From contig CP170191.1 in NCBI GenBank assembly GCA_042434945.1, positions 372,001 through 436,000 on the forward strand: 64,000 bases of DNA. The letters are read 5' to 3'. Positions 59,418 to 64,000 of the stretch are shown here, in pieces. Both the position numbers and the translations under genes were made by a program. The notes beneath the pieces were generated by a model, which was not told the DNA's origin, ran no database searches, and was given only the letters and a program-made list of their open reading frames with translations. The number at the start of each line of letters is the position of its first letter. The stretch's first letter is position 1. The stretch is from Escherichia hormaechei_A. Its GTDB lineage: Bacteria > Pseudomonadota > Gammaproteobacteria > Enterobacterales > Enterobacteriaceae.

Positions 59418-59886
59418 TTCACGTTTTGCTCTGCTTATCGCTTTGTTGCTGGCCAGTCCAGCGGCATGGTCATCCCTGACGGTAAACGTCACCGGCGTGG
59501 TCGTGGAGGGGGTGTGTGAAATCAACAACGGTGAAACTGTTCACGTGGATTTTGGCAGCAACCTGCAGGCGCGCCAGCTGGACGGTGAGAACTTTATGAA
59601 AACCATCGACTATTCGCTGGTTTGTGAAGATCTGACCTCTAACGATCTGGAGATGCAGTTTGAAGGCACGGCCACCTCGTTTAGCGACGACTATCTGGCC
59701 ACCGACCGCGAAGGGCTGGGGATCAAATTGTATATGAACGGAGAATCGATGCCGCTAAATACCTGGATGCCGTTTACCTGGCCGGAGGTGCCTGTTTTGC
59801 AGGCCGCGCCGATAAAAGATGACGCATCTACCGTGGAAACGGGCGTGTTTAGCGCGTCAGCCACGCTGAAAATTCAGTATCAATAA
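59410..59886 (+). CDS. fimbrial minor subunit (adaptor position)
   Basis: 158 aa. Signal peptide MTSSRFALLIALLLASPAAWS, pilin domain LTVNVTGVVVEGVCEINNG, second Cys in SLVCEDLTS, C-terminal SATLKIQYQ. Positioned just before the adhesin, like MrpG/PapF, so it is probably the tip adaptor. Confidence 0.88.
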   Translation: MTSSRFALLIALLLASPAAWSSLTVNVTGVVVEGVCEINNGETVHVDFGSNLQARQLDGENFMKTIDYSLVCEDLTSNDLEMQFEGTATSFSDDYLATDREGLGIKLYMNGESMPLNTWMPFTWPEVPVLQAAPIKDDASTVETGVFSASATLKIQYQ

Positions 59887-59899
59887 CAGGTTAACGGTG

Positions 59900-60751
59900 A
59901 TGAATATAATGCTCCGAACGATCCTTGCTATGCTGGTTCTTGTTGCTACTCAGCCCGCTTCAGCCTCTGTCTGGAGCTGGATTGATTCCATTACGCAAAA
60001 TAGCAGCATTAATTTTGACTATAACTTCACGCTTGCTGATTGGGATGAAAATGACTCAACGCCAAATCCTTGCTATGGGCTTAATGCCTGCACCATTTTT
60101 ATCAGCCACAGGCATGATGCTTCAGGAACATCAGGCTGGGGGGTTGTTCAAGGATGGGGGGTTGCGGCTTATCCCTTTATAAGCAGTAGTGAAACACTCG
60201 GTGAGGTGGGCAAGGAGTTAAAAAAAGTATTTCCTCTGCCCTACAGTGGTACGACTAACCATAACGGTACCGTCAATTTTGAAGAGTGTGTCGGTTTTTT
60301 TTATGCGCCAGGCGTCAACATGGGGACAAGCGGCCCCGTGGTCGATCAGAAATATGCAGGATACAACATACTGCCAGGCAGCATTTGCGGTACTGCCCCA
60401 CAGCCCAGTGGCTCCTGCGATTTCAATCAGGACGTACTGACCCTCGATCATGGCACGCTGACGCGTCAGGAGCTTGACGGGCATGAAGTCAGTGAAAACG
60501 TCAGTATTAACTGTACGACATCACAGACGCTCAAGCTGTATATCTACTCCGCAGACAACGTGCAGCTGCGTGACGACGGCAGTCTCTATTCCGAGCTTTA
60601 TATGAATGACAACGTGCTCGGCACGTCGGGCTTCACTCTGGACGTCGCCGAACAGGAAAATGTCGTTGTGAAATCAGTTCTTCATACAAATGGCAGCGTG
60701 GCGGCAGGTGAGTTTGCGGGCTCCACTGTGATGCTGATTACGGTGGAGTGA
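59900..60751 (+). CDS. two-domain fimbrial tip adhesin, MrpH-like
   Basis: 283 aa from ATG 59900 (GTG 59897 precedes it). Signal peptide to about residue 22. N-terminal receptor domain (about 23-175) with PCYGLNAC and HRH (H70, H72) plus a later H121; these three match the spacing of the zinc-binding His72/His74/His117 of Proteus MrpH. C-terminal pilin domain (about 180-283) starts SGSCDFNQDVLTLDHG and ends VMLITVE. AACAGG is 9 nt upstream of the ATG. Assignment as MrpH-class is from gene order and this motif, not from a search. Confidence 0.8.
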   Translation: MNIMLRTILAMLVLVATQPASASVWSWIDSITQNSSINFDYNFTLADWDENDSTPNPCYGLNACTIFISHRHDASGTSGWGVVQGWGVAAYPFISSSETLGEVGKELKKVFPLPYSGTTNHNGTVNFEECVGFFYAPGVNMGTSGPVVDQKYAGYNILPGSICGTAPQPSGSCDFNQDVLTLDHGTLTRQELDGHEVSENVSINCTTSQTLKLYIYSADNVQLRDDGSLYSELYMNDNVLGTSGFTLDVAEQENVVVKSVLHTNGSVAAGEFAGSTVMLITVE

Positions 60752-61557
60752 TGACAATGACTGCGTTGCCCTTGAACAATATCGATCTCTACTGCGCGCT
60801 TATGATGGGTGAGATCGTTCCCTATTATCAGCCGCTGATTAACAGCCGGACCCAGCGGTTGTACGGGCTGGAAATATTAATGCGTTGGTCACTCTCTGAG
60901 GAAAATGTCTCTCCCCTGGCGCTTATCCGCGCATTTGATGAGAACGGCTTGTTGCCAGAAATGACGCAACACCTGCTGCGCCAGGTTGCGGCAGATATTA
61001 ACGAACTGGATGCATTGCTGCCTGACGGTCTTCATCTTTCGCTTAATGTGAGCCCTTCTCAGGTCGCGAAGCCCGGTTTTGTGTTTGATACGCTTTCGTT
61101 TCTGGCGGCTATTCCTCTGGAAAAATACTGTCTGGTGGTCGAGGTCACTGAAGAACAACCATTACCGCCTACGCCTGAGGTTACGGGCGCTTTTCTGAAG
61201 TTGCAGCTGGCGGGGGTCGAGATCTATCTGGATGATTTTGGTACCGGCTGCTCGAATCTGGCATACCTTGAGCAATTTAGCGTGGATGGGGTGAAGGTTG
61301 ACCAGCTTTTCGTTAAGCATCTTTCCTCTGATAAAGCGACAACATCCATTGCAGCGAGGGTTGCGGACCTGGCGAAAGCGCGGGGTCTTGGCATCATTGC
61401 TGAAGGGGTGGAAACCCCTGAACAATCACAGCTGCTGCGCGATATGGGGATTGTTATTCAGCAGGGCTATCTTTTTTCCTGCGCATTAAGTCGATCGCAG
61501 TTACGGGAGTATCTTGCCGCCAGAAGGTTGCATTTCCAGATGAAAAATAGGGAATAA
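60751..61557 (+). CDS. EAL-domain cyclic-di-GMP phosphodiesterase in the fimbrial operon
   Basis: 268 aa stand-alone EAL domain whose ATG overlaps the adhesin TGA (TGATG); ATG 60757 is an alternative. Catalytic residues are kept: LEIL (EAL variant with Ile), NVSPSQ, EVTEEQP, DDFGTG, KVDQLF, AEGVET, QQGYLF. No sensor or membrane part. The coupling implies that making this fimbria also lowers cyclic-di-GMP, as with FimK of Klebsiella or MrkJ, and it occupies the place of the motility repressor mrpJ in Proteus. Confidence 0.93.
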   Translation: MTMTALPLNNIDLYCALMMGEIVPYYQPLINSRTQRLYGLEILMRWSLSEENVSPLALIRAFDENGLLPEMTQHLLRQVAADINELDALLPDGLHLSLNVSPSQVAKPGFVFDTLSFLAAIPLEKYCLVVEVTEEQPLPPTPEVTGAFLKLQLAGVEIYLDDFGTGCSNLAYLEQFSVDGVKVDQLFVKHLSSDKATTSIAARVADLAKARGLGIIAEGVETPEQSQLLRDMGIVIQQGYLFSCALSRSQLREYLAARRLHFQMKNRE

Positions 61558-61633
61558 AAGCGTCGTTGGTTATTATTTGTCATGACGTAAGTAAAAATTT
61601 CCAGTCAGTAAGATACGCAATTGAATGGGTATT

Positions 61634-61661
61634 TTGTCACTTTATCCCAATACGCTAAACT
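61634..61661 (+). promoter_or_regulatory. candidate promoter of the ToxR-like gene
   Basis: TTGTCA-16 bp-TAAACT, 59 bp before the ATG at 61721, in a 163-bp gap after the EAL gene. Confidence 0.45.
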
Positions 61662-61720
61662 AGCTATCGGCATTAAAGCCATGAAGAGTGTGGATTAATA
61701 TTGGAGCTGGTGGCAGTGTT

Positions 61721-62458
61721 ATGCATTTCATAATAAACAACAATGTCTCTTTCAACGTTGCTGAAAGGACGGTGTCGGACGGAAACACGCAACATGTGCT
61801 TTCTAATCCGGCATGCAGACTTCTTCTCGTACTCCTGGAAAATAATAACCGGCTTATGACCAGAGAGGATCTTTTGCAGAAGGTGTGGGGCGATTTTGGA
61901 TTAACCCCATCGAGTAATAGTTTGAACAATAATATCAGTACATTGCGTAAGATTTTTACAGAGTTTGAAATTCATGATGTGCTCAAAACTGTCCCTAAAC
62001 AAGGCTTTGAGTTGGCGCTGAATAACCTTCAGTTCAACGAAAAATCCAGAGACTATTTGGTGATGCAGGCGATTTCAACACCTGATAAAGAGCCCAGTGT
62101 AAATAAGACCAGGTTGATTAAATGGACCGGCGTGTTGTTCATTATTATTGGGGTAGCAATCGCTTTATATCTCAATTTTTTCGACAAACGCGAGGATGTC
62201 ACGCTTTTAAAACAAGTTCAGCAGTGCAAAATCTTTTATCACAGCAAAGTGAATGCAAAGAGAGTAGAACACTTTTTTTCTGAAGGCAAAGGGATGAAAT
62301 TGCTGACGAAGTGTTCAACGCCTGCCTATATTTTTTACGATGACAGTAGAGTACATGAGAAAACCGAGCTTCTTGAAATCTTTGTCGCAAAATGTACGGT
62401 CGATAGTGAAGGGGAATTTAGTGAATGTAAAAACTTCGTCTCGACTAAAGTGGGCTAG
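61721..62458 (+). CDS. ToxR/CadC-like membrane-anchored transcriptional regulator
   Basis: 245 aa. N-terminal OmpR/ToxR-type winged helix (about 1-100: LLLVLLENNNRLMTREDLLQKVW, NNISTLRKIF, LKTVPKQGFEL), a linker, one membrane helix (134-153) and an ~90-residue periplasmic domain with four cysteines. ATG 61721 is preferred to GTG 61688. Likely senses envelope conditions and binds DNA directly. By position it probably controls the fimbrial operon upstream. Confidence 0.88.
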   Translation: MHFIINNNVSFNVAERTVSDGNTQHVLSNPACRLLLVLLENNNRLMTREDLLQKVWGDFGLTPSSNSLNNNISTLRKIFTEFEIHDVLKTVPKQGFELALNNLQFNEKSRDYLVMQAISTPDKEPSVNKTRLIKWTGVLFIIIGVAIALYLNFFDKREDVTLLKQVQQCKIFYHSKVNAKRVEHFFSEGKGMKLLTKCSTPAYIFYDDSRVHEKTELLEIFVAKCTVDSEGEFSECKNFVSTKVG

Positions 62459-62906
62459 CCTTGCTGTGCTGTTGATTCTGGTGTTTATTGGCGCGCTGCT
62501 GTACGTGCCCAAGGATACCCGCGCGCTGGATTGCATAACGGATATGAATCTTGAGCTGGGCAAAGATAATGACAAGATCGTTGCCAACATCCACCTTGTC
62601 GTTCACTTCGTTCCAGATGCGCTCAGCTACATTACCGAGTATGGGATCGTGACCTACAACAACCAGCGCTATATCGTCGATCGCTATGCCCGACTGCGTT
62701 ATTCCGGAGATAACACTCACTCTTTTACTGAATTTAAAAGAGAAGGCATAGAGAAGAACAGTAGCGAAACACTACCTGAGTTTTTATCAGAAAAACTGAC
62801 TTCAGCCCAAAAGGTCTTTTTATTTAAGGTGCGGAAGTTACAGGGTGAAGTATGGAGCATCAGCGATTTGCGGCGTACGGTATTAGTGTGCGCTAAATCA
62901 GACTGA
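62421..62906 (+). CDS. small bitopic membrane protein, ToxS-like partner
   Basis: 161 aa from a GTG at 62421 preceded by GAAGGGGA; the gene overlaps the regulator by 38 bp. Membrane helix about 10-28, then a periplasmic domain with two cysteines (ALDCITD and VLVCAK). No family name is recognised. Arrangement (membrane regulator plus overlapping short periplasmic protein) recalls ToxR-ToxS and suggests it modulates the regulator. Confidence 0.75.
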   Translation: MNVKTSSRLKWASLAVLLILVFIGALLYVPKDTRALDCITDMNLELGKDNDKIVANIHLVVHFVPDALSYITEYGIVTYNNQRYIVDRYARLRYSGDNTHSFTEFKREGIEKNSSETLPEFLSEKLTSAQKVFLFKVRKLQGEVWSISDLRRTVLVCAKSD

Positions 62907-62995
62907 CGCCGTTATTTTTTAAATTATCTCTCCGCCTCTTAATGCTAAGAGGCCGGAATCTTTTTGCCGGTAAAACGCATTTGGGTGTAAATATC

Positions 62996-63586
62996 ATGCC
63001 ATTAAACGTTCTGATAACACAGGATAGTTATCTCTTTCAGGGGTTAAAGCAGTGTATTTCTCTTGTGCATATTCAGGATCTTACGCTGTTTGAAACCCCT
63101 CATCGTGAGTGTGTGGTCCTGGTAGACAGCAGAATGCCGATGAACGATCTTGAGCACGGGTGGCGTGTTGTCTCGGCTATGTTTGAGCAAACTAAGGCTA
63201 TAATGCTTTGTATGAATCAACCCGCGAGCTTGCCCTTCAGCGTAAACCCCTGTGGGGACACTGTTGACATGAAAACCAGCCCAGAAAATATTACGCTAAT
63301 GATCATCAATAAAATTCCTGTTTTAATGTCGGATAAACGGTCACAGCCGGTGAAAATAAAAATAGAAGAAAAAGAGATGGCATTAATTAACGCATTTCTG
63401 TGCGGAAAGGATATCGAAGAGATGGCAAAGATGTTTTGTTGTTCTCAAAAGCAGGTCTATAGACTCAGAGACAAAATTTGCCAGCGGCTTAACGTCAGAC
63501 ATTTTTATCTTGCCTGCCTGTATATTTTTCGCCATGGCTTACTGCAACAATCTTATACATTACCCGAAACCTGGTTACGGGATTAA
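62996..63586 (+). CDS. LuxR-type helix-turn-helix regulator
   Basis: 196 aa. The N-terminal half (PLNVLITQDSYLFQGLK...VVLVDSRMP) resembles a degenerate receiver domain with one Asp in VDSRMP. The C-terminal GerE-type HTH is EKEMALINAFLCGKDIEEMAKMF-(CCSQKQVYRLRDKI). ATG 62996 is preferred to 62942 by protein register. It may be a fimbrial or motility regulator of the BglJ/FimW kind. Target unknown. Confidence 0.8.
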   Translation: MPLNVLITQDSYLFQGLKQCISLVHIQDLTLFETPHRECVVLVDSRMPMNDLEHGWRVVSAMFEQTKAIMLCMNQPASLPFSVNPCGDTVDMKTSPENITLMIINKIPVLMSDKRSQPVKIKIEEKEMALINAFLCGKDIEEMAKMFCCSQKQVYRLRDKICQRLNVRHFYLACLYIFRHGLLQQSYTLPETWLRD

Positions 63587-63596
63587 AAGTGAAGAC

Positions 63597-63626
63597 GCGA
63601 AACGGCAACCCGCGTTACCGTTTCGC
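63597..63626. terminator. probable bidirectional terminator
   Basis: GCGAAACGG...CCGTTTCGC 9-bp perfect stem, extendable with one mismatch, between the LuxR-type gene and the converging ABC ATPase gene. Confidence 0.65.
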
Positions 63627-63632
63627 ATTTCA

Positions 63633-64000
63633 TTAAGCCGCCTCCGCCAGTACAAACATCCCGTACGGGTGGATCTCAAGATAGTACGCATTGCCCACGT
63701 CCGGCTGCAGGCGCGTGGCGTTCACCTGTAGTAAAATCTCCTGTCCGTGCCAGTCGACAATCACCTCATACTGCGGACCCATATAGGCGACGTGGCGGAT
63801 AGTGCAGTGCTGGCTCGCCTCGCCGTGCTGGCTGAGCGTAATCGCCTCCGGACGCACGCCGACGGTGCCTTCGCCCTGGGTAGCAAAGTGCAGCGGACGC
63901 GGCAGACGATAGCCGTGGATTTCCACGACATCCTCGCTGAAGCGGGCCGGGAAGAGGTTGGCATCACCCATAAAACTCGCCATAAAGCGAGACGCCGGCT
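63633..64000 (-). CDS. ABC transporter ATP-binding protein, C-terminal part (cut by window edge)
   Basis: Only the last ~120 codons lie in the window. They read PASRFMASFMGDANLFPAR, then a TOBE domain (GVRPEAITL, HVAYMGPQYEVIVDW, NAYYLEIHP), the regulatory tail of MalK/PotA/FbpC-type ATPases. The frame stays open to position 64000, so the nucleotide-binding domain is outside. Substrate cannot be told; polyamine, iron or phosphonate importers share this tail. Confidence 0.85.
   Translation of the reverse strand, partial: PASRFMASFMGDANLFPARFSEDVVEIHGYRLPRPLHFATQGEGTVGVRPEAITLSQHGEASQHCTIRHVAYMGPQYEVIVDWHGQEILLQVNATRLQPDVGNAYYLEIHPYGMFVLAEAA

Overview
This is an Enterobacteriaceae chromosome segment. 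It starts inside a 16S rRNA gene and follows the gene order of the E. coli rrnH-dkgB-mltD-dnaQ-fadE-gmhA-dinB-pepD-gpt-phoE-proBA-thrW region, then continues into about 20 kb that the E. coli K-12 locus does not have. All statements about similarity to E. coli or Enterobacter rest on remembered protein sequences and gene orders, not on a search.

The most striking large-scale property is mosaicism. Some blocks encode proteins that look identical or nearly so to E. coli K-12: rrn-dkgB; mltD plus the 3' end of gloB; most of yafS, rnhA, dnaQ and aspV; fadE-gmhA-yafJ-yafK; pepD-gpt-frsA-crl-phoE-proBA-thrW. Between them lie blocks that are clearly diverged, often GC-richer, and carry genes typical of Enterobacter/Klebsiella/Citrobacter relatives: yafC-MFS-yafD-yafE; the 5' part of gloB; a GntR-ABC-gamma-glutamyltransferase operon plus yafV; nqrABCDEF-nqrM-dinB; and everything after thrW. 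At least one switch falls inside a gene (gloB). The simplest reading is an Enterobacter-like chromosome with several E. coli-derived replacement tracts, or the reverse; assembly chimerism is the alternative to exclude.

Layout: 1-5160 rRNA operon (16S 3' part, tRNA-Ile, tRNA-Ala, 23S, 5S, tRNA-Asp). 5283-14520 dkgB, yafC, an MFS exporter, yafD, yafE, mltD, gloB, a frameshifted yafS, rnhA, dnaQ, second tRNA-Asp. 14561-22682 an operon of a GntR/FCD regulator, a dipeptide-type ABC importer and a gamma-glutamyltransferase without a signal peptide. Its upstream region holds two NtrC-like sites, a sigma-54-like promoter and a 16-bp palindrome that overlaps that promoter and is probably the GntR operator, suggesting a nitrogen-controlled scavenging pathway for gamma-glutamyl compounds. 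22768-28592 yafV, fadE, gmhA, yafJ, dpaA. 28891-34930 the Na+-translocating NADH:quinone reductase with its maturation factor NqrM. 35038-44059 dinB, pepD, gpt, frsA, crl, phoE, proBA, tRNA-Thr.

The last 20 kb is rich in cyclic-di-GMP and surface functions: yjhX-yjhP, a periplasmic SUOX-fold-like protein with a GGDEF-EAL protein, a HAMP-GAF-GGDEF cyclase, an AI-2E family permease, the S-methylmethionine pair mmuPM, and a chaperone-usher fimbrial operon arranged like Proteus MR/P (major pilin, minor pilin, usher, chaperone, two minor pilins, MrpH-like tip adhesin) but ending in an overlapping EAL phosphodiesterase where mrpJ would be. A ToxR/ToxS-like membrane regulator pair and a LuxR-type regulator follow. 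The window ends inside an ABC-transporter ATPase gene on the minus strand.
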